DNA of 51,124 nt from Rubellimicrobium roseum (lineage in GTDB: Bacteria; Pseudomonadota; Alphaproteobacteria; Rhodobacterales; Rhodobacteraceae). Numbering within the stretch: position 1 is the first letter of the stretch; each line of letters begins with the position of its first letter. The notes under the pieces were generated by a model, which had not been told where the DNA came from, ran no database searches, and was given only the letters and a program-made list of their open reading frames with translations. A program made the translations under genes and the position numbers. The stretch is taken from the NCBI RefSeq assembly GCF_006152145.1, contig NZ_VDFV01000023.1, positions 1 through 51,124 on the forward strand, written 5' to 3'. This document shows, piece by piece, positions 34,732-43,236 of this stretch.

Positions 34732-35727
34732 ATGTTTCAGCGTTTGGGCCTGATCGACGACGCCTTCGACGCAATCGCCGCCCTCGTGGAGGATGGCTTC
34801 GCGATCTGCTCGCTCATCACCGACCCCGAGGGACGCCCGGTCGACTACCGCTTCCTGCGCGTCAACCGCCGCTTCGAGGAGATGACCGGTCTTCGCGACG
34901 TCGAGGGCCGCACCGCGCTGGAGCTGATCCCGAATCTCGAACGCCGGCTGGTGACGCTCTATGGCCATGTCGCGCAGGCGCGCGAGCCCGCCCGCTTCCG
35001 CACGGTCTCGGCCCTCAGCGGGCGCGACTACGAGGTCGTGGCCACCCCGATCGAGGCGCCGGACGGCTTCGCCATCCTGTTCCGCGACGTGACCGAACTG
35101 GCCCGCGCCGAAGCCGAGCGCGAGGCTGAACTCCAGCGCGCGCAGCACCTCCTGGCCGAACTGAACCACCGCGTGATGAACAGCTTCGCCGCGATCTCCT
35201 CCATCGTGGCGCTGGAGATGCGCGCCGCCCCGCCCGAGGCGCGCCCGCCCCTCGAACGTCTTCAAGGCCGCGTCCAGGCCCTCGGTGCCCTCTACCGCCG
35301 TCTGGACGGAGCCTCGCGCGCCGACCGGATCGACGTGGCCGACTACCTGGGCGGCAACGTGGCCAGCTTCCGCGACGCGCTGGGCGCTGCCGCGGGGGTG
35401 GAGATCACCGCCGACGTCGCGCCGCTGACGCTGCCCACCCGCCTCGCGGTGCCGCTCGGGCTCGTAGTCAACGAGCTCGTGACCAATGCGGTCAAGCACG
35501 CCTTCGCACCCGGCCAGCCCGGCCATGTCCATGTCTCGCTCGCAGCCGAGGGGGACCTCTGGCGCCTGACGGTGGCCGACGATGGCGGCGGGCTCGGAGG
35601 CACGCAGACGGGCGGAAGCGGCATCGGCCATGTCCTCGTCGCCGCCTTCGTGGCCGAGCTCGGCGGCGAGATGTCGGTCGAAAGCGGCCCGCGCGGCACC
35701 ACGACCACCGTGGATTTCCGCGTCTGA
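34732..35727 (+). CDS. PAS-containing HWE/HisKA_2 sensor histidine kinase
   Basis: A 331-aa cytosolic sensor kinase. PAS domain at about 15-120 (FLRVNRRFEEMTGLRDVEGR, ATPIEAPDGFAILFRDVTE). A short coiled coil leads to the HisKA_2 phospho-acceptor LLAELNHRVMNS with His146. The ATPase domain has NELVTNAVKHAF, VADDGGGLGG and GSGIGHVLVAAFV. No transmembrane segment. No response regulator gene is adjacent, so the partner is elsewhere; kinases of this type often feed the general stress pathway (PhyR/NepR) in alphaproteobacteria, which is only an inference here. Start follows GAAGGAAGGGGCG. Confidence 0.9.
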   Translation: MFQRLGLIDDAFDAIAALVEDGFAICSLITDPEGRPVDYRFLRVNRRFEEMTGLRDVEGRTALELIPNLERRLVTLYGHVAQAREPARFRTVSALSGRDYEVVATPIEAPDGFAILFRDVTELARAEAEREAELQRAQHLLAELNHRVMNSFAAISSIVALEMRAAPPEARPPLERLQGRVQALGALYRRLDGASRADRIDVADYLGGNVASFRDALGAAAGVEITADVAPLTLPTRLAVPLGLVVNELVTNAVKHAFAPGQPGHVHVSLAAEGDLWRLTVADDGGGLGGTQTGGSGIGHVLVAAFVAELGGEMSVESGPRGTTTTVDFRV

Positions 35728-35820
35728 CCCGAAGGCGCGGGAAACCCCGGTGGACCTCCGGGCGTCCTTCCTTTAAGGAGATCGCGCCCGCGCGAGCCGG
35801 GCGGCAACCGGAGTTCTGTC

Positions 35821-37041
35821 ATGAAGATCGCGATCCTGGGCGGCGACGGCTTCGTGGGATGGCCCACCTCCCTGCACCTGTCGAGCCTCGGTCACGAGAT
35901 CCACATCGTCGACAACCTGTCGCGCCGCTGGATCGACACCGAGCTGGGCGTGCAGTCGCTGACGCCCATGGACTCGATCCAGGAGCGCTGCCGCATCTGG
36001 CGCGAGGTGACGGGCCGTCGCCTGTCCTTCCACTTCCTCGACATCGCCAAGGAATACGACCGTTTCAAGGCGTGGCTGGAGGAACACCGTCCCGACGCCG
36101 TGATCCACTTCGCCGAGCAGCGCGCCGCGCCCTATTCGATGAAGTCGGATCGGCACAAGGTCTACACGGTCAACAACAACGTCAACGCCACGCATAACGT
36201 CCTGGCCGCGCTCGTGGAAACGGGCATCGACGCGCATCTCGTGCACCTGGGCACCATGGGCGTCTACGGCTACTCGACCATCGGCGCCGCGATCCCCGAG
36301 GGCTACCTCCCCGTGGGCATCGAGACCCTGGGCGGCGAGACGGTGCAACAGGAAATCCTGTATCCGACGCGCCCCGGCTCGGTCTACCACATGACCAAGA
36401 GCCTCGATCAGATCCTCTTCCAGTTCTACGCCCAGAACGACGGGCTGCGGATCACCGACCTGCACCAGGGCATCGTCTGGGGCACCCACACCGAGCAGAC
36501 GCGCCTCCACCCGCAGCTCGTGAACCGCTTCGACTACGACGGCGACTACGGCACGGTGCTCAACCGTTTCCTGATCCAGGCGGCCATCGGCTATCCGCTG
36601 ACCGTCCACGGCACGGGCGGCCAGACCCGCGCCTTCATCCACATCCAGGACTCGGTCCGCTGCATCGAGCTGGCGCTCGGCGACGCCCCCAAGCAGGGCG
36701 AGCGCGTCCGCATCTTCAATCAGATGACGGAAACGCACCGCGTCCGCGACCTCGCCAACCTCGTCGCGCGCCTGACCGGGGCCGAGGTCGCCTTCCTCCC
36801 CAACCCCCGCAAGGAGGCCGAGGAGAACGACCTGATCGTCCAGAACGACCAGTTCCTGGCCCTGGGCCTCGACCCGATCCGGCTTCAGGACGGGCTCCTG
36901 GCCGAGGTGGTGGACGTGGCGAAGAAGTTCGCGCACCGGATCGACCGCTCGCGCGTGCCCGCCGTCTCCGCCTGGACCAAGGACATCGCCGCCCGCGTCG
37001 ACCGCGACCCCGAGCGCAAGGCCCTGCGTCCCGCATCGTGA
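35821..37041 (+). CDS. sqdB: UDP-sulfoquinovose synthase
   Basis: A 406-aa short-chain dehydrogenase/reductase-type enzyme that makes UDP-sulfoquinovose from UDP-glucose and sulfite, the head group precursor of the sulfolipid SQDG. The NAD site is LGGDGFVGWPTSLHLS (residues 6-21). Other SqdB marks are DNLSRRWIDTELGVQSLTP, FAEQRAAPYSMKS, LGTMGVYGYSTI and the catalytic YHMTKSLDQ (Tyr-x3-Lys). It heads the sqdB-sqdD-sqdC operon and overlaps the next start (GTGA). Confidence 0.96.
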   Translation: MKIAILGGDGFVGWPTSLHLSSLGHEIHIVDNLSRRWIDTELGVQSLTPMDSIQERCRIWREVTGRRLSFHFLDIAKEYDRFKAWLEEHRPDAVIHFAEQRAAPYSMKSDRHKVYTVNNNVNATHNVLAALVETGIDAHLVHLGTMGVYGYSTIGAAIPEGYLPVGIETLGGETVQQEILYPTRPGSVYHMTKSLDQILFQFYAQNDGLRITDLHQGIVWGTHTEQTRLHPQLVNRFDYDGDYGTVLNRFLIQAAIGYPLTVHGTGGQTRAFIHIQDSVRCIELALGDAPKQGERVRIFNQMTETHRVRDLANLVARLTGAEVAFLPNPRKEAEENDLIVQNDQFLALGLDPIRLQDGLLAEVVDVAKKFAHRIDRSRVPAVSAWTKDIAARVDRDPERKALRPAS

Positions 37042-37838
37042 CCGCACGCGCCTATGTCACCCTCGTCACCAACGCGGACTTCGCGCTGGGGGCGGGGGCT
37101 CTCCTGCGCTCGCTCCACCTCACCGGCACCACCGCCGACCGCGTGGTGATGCACACCGGGGGCGTGCCGGCGGCATCGCTGGCCCCCCTTGCGGCGCGGG
37201 GCGCCCGCCTCGTGGAGGTGGACCTCCTCCCCACCTCCGCCTCCTTCAACGCCGCCCATGCCAAGGACCGCATCCACGGCCTGAACCCCTTCACCAAGGG
37301 CGAAAAGCCGCCGTTCCACACGCCGCTCGACAACTTCGCCAAGCTCCGGCTCTGGCAGCTTCCCTACGACCGCGTGGTGTTCCTCGACGCCGACACGCTG
37401 GTGCTGCGCAACATCGACCGGCTCTTCGACTACCCCGAGCTCTGCGCCGCCCCCAACGTCTACGAGGGCCTCGCCGACTTCCACCGAATGAACTCGGGCG
37501 TCCTCACCGCGCGACCCAGCCCGGCGACCTTCGACCGCCTGCTGGCGCAGCTCGACACGCCCGGCGCCTTCTGGAAGCGCACCGACCAGACCTTTCTCCA
37601 GACGGCCTTCCCCGACTGGCACGGGCTCCCGGTCATCTACAACATGCTCCAGTATGTCTGGTTCAACATGCCGGGCCTCTGGGACTGGGCCGACATCCAC
37701 GTCCTCCACTACCAGTACGAGAAGCCGTGGCAGGACCACGCCAAGGCCGACCGCCTGCGCCCCCTGATCGACCTCTGGCGCGCCTACGCGGGCGAGGGAC
37801 CGGTGCCGGACCTCTCGACCCTGCCGAACTCGGTCTGA
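37038..37838 (+). CDS. sqdD: GT8 glycosyltransferase, SqdD-like
   Basis: A 266-aa glycogenin-like (GT8) transferase. The metal-binding DxD is in VVFLDADTLVLRN (DAD at 117-119), and MNSGVLTARPS, DQTFLQTAF and HYQYEKPW are the usual later motifs. In Rhodobacter sphaeroides sqdD lies between sqdB and sqdC and has been proposed to transfer sulfoquinovose; the identical gene order here supports the name. It starts with GTG at 37038 inside the sqdB stop. Confidence 0.85.
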   Translation: MTARAYVTLVTNADFALGAGALLRSLHLTGTTADRVVMHTGGVPAASLAPLAARGARLVEVDLLPTSASFNAAHAKDRIHGLNPFTKGEKPPFHTPLDNFAKLRLWQLPYDRVVFLDADTLVLRNIDRLFDYPELCAAPNVYEGLADFHRMNSGVLTARPSPATFDRLLAQLDTPGAFWKRTDQTFLQTAFPDWHGLPVIYNMLQYVWFNMPGLWDWADIHVLHYQYEKPWQDHAKADRLRPLIDLWRAYAGEGPVPDLSTLPNSV

Positions 37839-37850
37839 GGCGCGGCGGTC

Positions 37851-38672
37851 ATGAGGATCGCCCTGACCGGCGCCACGGGCCTCGTCGGCCAGTTCATCGC
37901 CGCCCGGATTCTGGCGCAGGGCCACGCCCTCGTCGCCCTCGGCCGCCAGCCCTCTCCGCACGGGGGCACCCACCGCCCCTGGCGCCTTCACGGGCCCGCG
38001 CCGCTCGACGGCTGCGACGCGCTGGTCCATGCCGCCTTCGTCCATGTCCCCGGCCGCTACCGGGGCGGCGAGGGCGACGACCCCGCAGGCTTCCTGCGCG
38101 CCAACCTCGACGGCACGCTGCGGCTCTGGGAGGAGGCGCGGGGCCTCCCCATCGTCTTCCTGTCCTCCCGCGCCGTCTATGACGGCCTCCCTTCGGGCAC
38201 GATCCTCACCGAGGACCTGCCGCTCGCCCCCGACAGCCTCTACGGGCAGGTCAAGCTCGCCGCCGAGACGGCCCTCCACGCCCGGGGCGGCGCGTCCCTG
38301 CGCGCGACCGGCGTCTACGGCCCCCCCGCGCCGGGCCAGCGCCACAAATGGGCCGACCTCTTCGACGCCGTCGCGCGCGGCGAACCTGTCGCCCCAGCCT
38401 GCGGGACCGAGGTCCACGGCGACGACCTCGCCCGCGCCGTCCTGCTTCTCCTCGACGCCCCGCCGGGGCCCTGGAACTGCTCGGACCTTCTCCTCGACCG
38501 CCGCGACCTGCTGGACCGCTGGACGCGCCGGACCGGCGTCGCGGGTCCTTTGCCGCCCCGCTCCGACCGGCGACCGAACGTCATGGACTGCTCGCGCCTC
38601 CGCGCCCTGGGTTGGACCCCGGGCGGCGAGGCGGCCCTGGACCGGGCCCTCGACCTCATGGCCGCCCTCTAG
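37851..38672 (+). CDS. sqdC: NAD-dependent epimerase/dehydratase, SqdC-like
   Basis: A 273-aa extended-SDR protein. N-terminal Rossmann motif TGATGLVGQF, then VFLSSRAVYDGLPS and LYGQVKLAAE, the Tyr-x3-Lys catalytic pair. It is the third gene of the sulfolipid operon, where SqdC of Rhodobacter is a reductase-like protein of uncertain step. It starts 12 bp after sqdD. The 53-bp repeat starts directly after its stop codon. Confidence 0.82.
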   Translation: MRIALTGATGLVGQFIAARILAQGHALVALGRQPSPHGGTHRPWRLHGPAPLDGCDALVHAAFVHVPGRYRGGEGDDPAGFLRANLDGTLRLWEEARGLPIVFLSSRAVYDGLPSGTILTEDLPLAPDSLYGQVKLAAETALHARGGASLRATGVYGPPAPGQRHKWADLFDAVARGEPVAPACGTEVHGDDLARAVLLLLDAPPGPWNCSDLLLDRRDLLDRWTRRTGVAGPLPPRSDRRPNVMDCSRLRALGWTPGGEAALDRALDLMAAL

Positions 38673-38725
38673 GGGTGTTGCGCGAATCGGGCGACCACCG
38701 TTCGGTGCTGCAACGAACCGTTAAC
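38673..38725 (+). repeat. 53-bp dispersed intergenic repeat, copy 2
   Basis: Starts at the base after the sqdC stop codon, the same orientation and nearly the same relation to a stop as copy 1. Ends CGTTAAC. CACCG-TT-CGGTG replaces the hairpin of copy 1 at the same place. The next 220 bp to the convergent ycjF-like gene hold nothing recognisable. Confidence 0.8.
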
Positions 38726-38948
38726 CTTTTGCCCGCATCCTGACCCTGCGCCGGCGATCCGGGGGCCTGGTGACAGCAGGCGCCCCGACCCTCGCCGGCG
38801 CTGGTCCGGGCCCGTGCGCACCCCCGGACGAGAGCTCTTTGCGGGACCGGGGTGCGCCGTCCCACTGGGAGGCCCGCGCCGCAATCCGGCGCCGCCGCAA
38901 AGACCCAGCCGCCGCGCGTCGAGGACGCGCCTTCCGCCGCGCGGAACC

Positions 38949-39953
38949 TCACTCGCGCCCGAACAGCCCCCGCAGCGCCCCGCCCAGCAGGCCCGTCACC
39001 GAAGGCGCCTCGCGCGCGAGGAAGGGCAGGGGGCGGCAGACCTCGATGGCGGCGACCCCCACCCGTGCGGTCAGCGCGCCGTTCACGACGCCCTCGCCGA
39101 AACGGCGCGACAGCCGCGACAGCACCGTGCCGCCCGCGACCCCGTGGATCAGGTCGTCGCCCACGGCGACCGCTCCGGTGGCCACCAGATGCGTCATCAC
39201 CCCGCGCACCAGCCGCCAGGACTCGATGGTCCCCGACCGGCCCCCATAGACCTCGGCGATGCGGCGGATCATCCGCAGGTTCGCCCCCAGCACGGCGGCC
39301 ACATCCGCGAGAGGCAGCGGCACCACCGCCGTCACCGCCGCCACCTGCCGCGCCGCCTGCGCGACCTCCCGCTCCGCCGCGGCGTCGAGCGGGGCCAGCA
39401 GCTCCGCCTCGGCCAGCCGCAGCAGGCCGTCCGCGTCGAAGATCTCCCCCTGCCGCTCCCTCAGCCGCGTCGCCGCCCGGCCAAGCCCGTCCCGCCCGGC
39501 GTAGAGCCGCAGCAGTCCCTCCGCCACCTCCCGCGCCTGCGACAGGCTCCCCGAGGCCAGCGCCGCCGCCGCGTCCCGCTGCACCGCATCGATCCGCGCC
39601 AGCCGCCGGATCGCCAGCGCCTCGCGCCCGGCGATGACCAGCGCCACGAGGCAGAGCCCGAACAGCAGGGCCGTGGCGATCCCGCCCAGCACGGGATGCC
39701 GCTCCAAAAGCGACGTCACCCAATCCCAGGCCGCGACCGACAGCGCGAACAGAAGGAAGCTCCCCAGCAGCGACCAGAACCACGCCGCAAGGCGCGACCT
39801 GGGCCGGGCCGCCATCCGCATGGCCCGCGCCATCGCCGGGGGCTGCGCCGGGACGCCCGGCTCGGGGACCGGAGGAGCCGCCTCGGGCGCGGGCGGAGGG
39901 GCGTCCTCGATCTCGATGACCACGGGGCCGCGCGGGCGGGGCGTATCGGTCAC
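38949..39953 (-). CDS. YcjF-like membrane protein
   Basis: A 334-aa protein of the YcjF/TIGR01620 family. A Pro-rich cytosolic N-terminus (about 1-50) precedes two membrane helices (FWSLLGSFLLFALSVAAWDW; LGGIATALLFGLCLVALVIA). A long helical region and a DUF697-like C-terminal domain follow (VAAVTAVVPLPLADVAAVLG, YGGRSGTIESWRLVR). YcjF pairs with the GTPase-like YcjX, encoded just upstream with a 22-bp gap; their role is a stress-linked envelope function that is not well defined. Confidence 0.88.
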   Translation of the reverse strand: MTDTPRPRGPVVIEIEDAPPPAPEAAPPVPEPGVPAQPPAMARAMRMAARPRSRLAAWFWSLLGSFLLFALSVAAWDWVTSLLERHPVLGGIATALLFGLCLVALVIAGREALAIRRLARIDAVQRDAAAALASGSLSQAREVAEGLLRLYAGRDGLGRAATRLRERQGEIFDADGLLRLAEAELLAPLDAAAEREVAQAARQVAAVTAVVPLPLADVAAVLGANLRMIRRIAEVYGGRSGTIESWRLVRGVMTHLVATGAVAVGDDLIHGVAGGTVLSRLSRRFGEGVVNGALTARVGVAAIEVCRPLPFLAREAPSVTGLLGGALRGLFGRE

Positions 39954-39975
39954 GGGGCGTCCTCCCTCCGGGCGG

Positions 39976-41388
39976 TCACAGCCGGTCCCCGATCAGGAAC
40001 TCGGCCGCCTTGTCGAGCCGGATATGCGGCGGCCCCTCGCCGGGGCGCAGCGTCAGCGGCGCGGGCGCGAATTCCTCCAGGGCATAGTCCTGCAGTGGCC
40101 AGTCCTCGGCCCCCGCCCGCGCGGGTGCGAGGAGATGGCCCGGGTCCTCGGGCAGGTCGCCCGGATGCAGCGCCACCTGCCGGCCCGAGCCCGCCGCGCG
40201 CCCCCGCACCACGTCCACCATCTCGCCCCCCGAGCTGACGCGGTCCTCCACCGTCGTGCGCAGCGAAGCGATGGCCATGGCCTCGGTCTCCGCCCCGGCG
40301 AACTCGGCCCGGTCGCGTGCCTCGCGCAGCAGCGCCTCGGTCAGCGCCGCGAGCCGGGCGTGCTGGGTGTGGTGCAGGTGGTCGGCCTTGGTGGCGGCGA
40401 ACAGGATGCGCTCCACCCGCTTCTGTCCCAGAAGCCGCGCGAGCCAGGCGTTCCGCCCCGGATTGAAGGCGCCAAGGATGTCGGCCATGGCCTCGCGCAG
40501 GTCCTCGAAGGCGCGGGGCCCGTTCGCCAGCGCCCCCAGCACGTCCACCAGCACCACCTGCCGGTCGATCCGGGCGAAGTGCTCGCGGAAGAAGGGCTTC
40601 ACGACCAGCCGCTTGTAGGCCTCGAAGCGACGCTCGCTCTCGCGCCAGAGCGACCGGCGCGGCGGATCGGCCACGGCCGGCAGCGGCGCGAAGGTCAGCA
40701 CCGGCGAGCCCTCCAGATCGCCCGGCAGCAGGAACCGTCCCGGCGTGCAGTCCGAATATCCCGCCTCCCGCGCGGTCTGGAGATGCCGGGCATAGGCCTC
40801 GGCCAGCCCCCTGAGCGTGATTTCGTCGAAGTCCTGGCCCGGGTCGATCCCGTCCAGCCGCTTCAGGAACGCCTCCGCCCCCGGCCGCTGCCGCGCCTTC
40901 GCCAGCGCCCGCTCGGACCAGCCCGCGAAGTCGCGGTCCAGAAGCCCCAGGTCGAGAAGCCACTCCCCCGGATAGTCCACGATGTCGAGATGCAGCACCC
41001 GCGGCCCCGAGAGGCCCCCCAGCAGGCCCGTCGGCGCCAGCCGCAAGGACAGGCGCAGCTCGGAGGTCCGGCGCGTCCCCTCGGGCCAGCGCGGCTCCGG
41101 CGCGGTCAGGGCGGCCAGATGGTCCTCGTAGGCGAAGCGCGCCACGGCGTCGTCTGGCTGGGGCTGGAGCCAGGCGGCGAGCACGCGCTCCTCGGCCGCC
41201 GCGCGGAGCTGCGGCATCCGGCCCCGGTCCATGAGGTTGGCGACCAGCGAGGTGATGAACACCGTCTTGCCCGCCCGGCTGAGCCCGGTGACGCCCAGGC
41301 GGATCACCGGATCCTGGAAGGGGGCGGCCACCGCCTCGGCCATGTTGCGCGTCGCCTGCCAGACGCTCTCGGTGACCGAGCCGATCAT
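39976..41388 (-). CDS. YcjX-like P-loop protein
   Basis: A 470-aa protein of the YcjX family (stress-linked GTPase-like). Walker A is GLSRAGKT (35-42), and DIVDYPGEWLLDLGLL and ATKADHLHH match the family's switch and TKAD-type motifs. VVKPFFREHFARIDRQVVLVDVL is typical near residue 290. The start at 41388 follows AAGGGGACGAC; an open frame further to 41748 runs into xerC and is not used. It is upstream of its partner ycjF and downstream of xerC. Confidence 0.9.
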   Translation of the reverse strand: MIGSVTESVWQATRNMAEAVAAPFQDPVIRLGVTGLSRAGKTVFITSLVANLMDRGRMPQLRAAAEERVLAAWLQPQPDDAVARFAYEDHLAALTAPEPRWPEGTRRTSELRLSLRLAPTGLLGGLSGPRVLHLDIVDYPGEWLLDLGLLDRDFAGWSERALAKARQRPGAEAFLKRLDGIDPGQDFDEITLRGLAEAYARHLQTAREAGYSDCTPGRFLLPGDLEGSPVLTFAPLPAVADPPRRSLWRESERRFEAYKRLVVKPFFREHFARIDRQVVLVDVLGALANGPRAFEDLREAMADILGAFNPGRNAWLARLLGQKRVERILFAATKADHLHHTQHARLAALTEALLREARDRAEFAGAETEAMAIASLRTTVEDRVSSGGEMVDVVRGRAAGSGRQVALHPGDLPEDPGHLLAPARAGAEDWPLQDYALEEFAPAPLTLRPGEGPPHIRLDKAAEFLIGDRL

Positions 41389-41447
41389 GTCGTCCCCTTT
41401 GCCTTCCCGGCCAAGATAGGAGCGGGCCGTGCCGAAGGGTAGGGCGC

Positions 41448-42362
41448 TCAGGCCCGGGGATGCGCCCGGTCGTAGACTTCGAGGAGCCGCCCGGCATCCA
41501 CCGCCGTGTAACCCTGCGTCGTGGAAAGCGAAGCGTGGCCCAGCAGCTCCTGGATCGCCCGCAGGTCGCCTCCGGCGGCCAGCAGATGGGTGGCGAAGGA
41601 ATGGCGCAGGGCATGCGGCGTCGCGGTGGCCGGCAGGCCCAGCCCGGCGCGGGCGCGCTCCACGGCCCGCTGGACGAGGCGGGGCGAGAGAGGGCCGCCC
41701 CGCACGCCCAGGAAAAGCGGCCCGTCCTTGGCGATGGCATGGGGACACAGACGGACATAATCGGCGACCGCTTCGCGTGCGACGGGCAGGACGGGCACGA
41801 GCCTCTCCTTGCCGCCCTTGCCCCGAATGCGAAGCACCGGCGGTAGATCCGCCTCCCGGCCGGTCAGGCCCAGCGCCTCGGAGATTCGCAGGCCCAGCCC
41901 GTAAAGGAGCGTCACCACCGCAAGATCGCGGGCCGCGACCCAGGGCTCATTCGGCTCGGCCTCGATGGCGGCCAGGACGTCGCGGGCGCTCTCGGGCGCA
42001 AGGGGGCGGGGCAGACGCGGCTTGACACGCGGGCCGCGGGCCGAAAGCGCGGCCGTGACGTCGAACCCTTCGCGATCGCCCAGCCATCCGCAGAAGCCCC
42101 GCACCGCCGACAGGCGGCGGGAAAGGGAACGGGCCGAAAGGCCGCGGCCCCGCTCGTGCGCCATGAAAGCGCGGAGGTCCGAGATGGAGAGGCGGGCCAG
42201 CGAGGCCATGCCTTCCGCAGCGCCGTTATGGACGGCCAGGAAGGCCAGGAAGGCAACGACGTCGGCCCGGTACGCCTCGATGGTTTTGGCGGTCAAACCC
42301 CGCCGCGCCCGACCTTGCGACAGCCAGATGTCCAGCGCTTCGGAGAGTTGTGGCGCGATCAT
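41448..42362 (-). CDS. xerC: Tyrosine recombinase XerC
   Basis: A 304-aa tyrosine recombinase that resolves chromosome dimers at dif with XerD. N-terminal SAM-like core-binding domain (about 1-105), catalytic domain after that with Arg159 (GLRISEAL), Lys185 region (GKGGKERLVP), His250 and Arg253 (HALRHSFATHLL), His276 (LLGHASLS) and nucleophile Tyr285 (TTQGYT). The overlap of 4 nt with the DUF484 gene upstream is the usual xerC context, which separates it from a phage integrase. Confidence 0.95.
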   Translation of the reverse strand: MIAPQLSEALDIWLSQGRARRGLTAKTIEAYRADVVAFLAFLAVHNGAAEGMASLARLSISDLRAFMAHERGRGLSARSLSRRLSAVRGFCGWLGDREGFDVTAALSARGPRVKPRLPRPLAPESARDVLAAIEAEPNEPWVAARDLAVVTLLYGLGLRISEALGLTGREADLPPVLRIRGKGGKERLVPVLPVAREAVADYVRLCPHAIAKDGPLFLGVRGGPLSPRLVQRAVERARAGLGLPATATPHALRHSFATHLLAAGGDLRAIQELLGHASLSTTQGYTAVDAGRLLEVYDRAHPRA

Positions 42363-43045
42363 CCGAGCCAGCGCCGCAAGGCGCGCTCGACCACGGCCGC
42401 GAAGAAGGCCAGGAGGTCCGTCCCATGCTGCGGCTGGAACTGGCGCGGGTCCTCGGAGCCGAGGACCAGAAGGCCCACGTCCTCGCCGAGGTCGAGCCGG
42501 AGGCAGGCCTCCGATTCGATGCGGTCGCCATGGAGGGTGTCCAGATCCACCGGCCGAAGGATTACCGGGCGGGCTGGCAGGGGGCTGCCGGCACGCAGAT
42601 AGGCGTCGACGAAGCCGCGCGGCTCGGTCACCAGCACGCTTTCGAGCCGCTCGATGCCATCCTCGTCGTCCGTGTGGTCCGTCTCGATCACCAGGCGGAT
42701 CGAATCAACCCGCAGGATCGACATGACCTCGCCTCCGAGGTCGCGCAGGAAGGTCTCGAACCGCTCGGGCTCCAGAAGGCGCAGCACGGCGCGATGAATC
42801 TGGGCGGTGCCCGCCACGTTGTCGTAGGCGGCGGCGATGACGCTGCGGTGGGTGTCCTCCAGCCGGTCGAGCCGCTTCTCCAGCCGGTCCATGGCGATGC
42901 CGCGCAGGTCCACGACGTTGGGCCCCATGGCGCGCTCATTGGCCGCGACGAGGACGCGCATGATGTCCTTGTCGTCCAGAAGAACCGCCGGGTCGGCCAT
43001 GATGGTCTCGCGGACCTTGGGGTCCATGAGGGGGGTGCTGCTCAT
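42359..43045 (-). CDS. DUF484 family protein (GAF-like)
   Basis: A 228-aa cytosolic protein of the DUF484 family, a GAF-like fold commonly encoded directly before xerC. An N-terminal helix and coiled coil (RGIAMDRLEKRLDRLEDTHR) lead to a beta-rich domain (GEVMSILRVDSIRLVIETD, DLGEDVGLLVLGSEDPRQFQP), which has the conserved GSxDPxxF ending. No ligand or activity is known for the family. Start at 43045 is preferred over the long open frame to 43219. It is divergent from priA. Confidence 0.9.
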   Translation of the reverse strand: MSSTPLMDPKVRETIMADPAVLLDDKDIMRVLVAANERAMGPNVVDLRGIAMDRLEKRLDRLEDTHRSVIAAAYDNVAGTAQIHRAVLRLLEPERFETFLRDLGGEVMSILRVDSIRLVIETDHTDDEDGIERLESVLVTEPRGFVDAYLRAGSPLPARPVILRPVDLDTLHGDRIESEACLRLDLGEDVGLLVLGSEDPRQFQPQHGTDLLAFFAAVVERALRRWLG

Positions 43046-43236
43046 GCCTCTGTCTCGTTCGTTGGTCTTTTCCGGCACCCTATCAGCGACGATGGGTCGG
43101 GCCAGCGGGATCGAAGGCCTGTTTTCACCAGATCGGCGAATCGTGGCGCACATGCCAAGGTGAACGGGCGGGGGGAAAACCTTGTCCCTGTGGCGGAAAT
43201 GGAACATATCAGGAACCACGCCCAGGAGGACGGATC

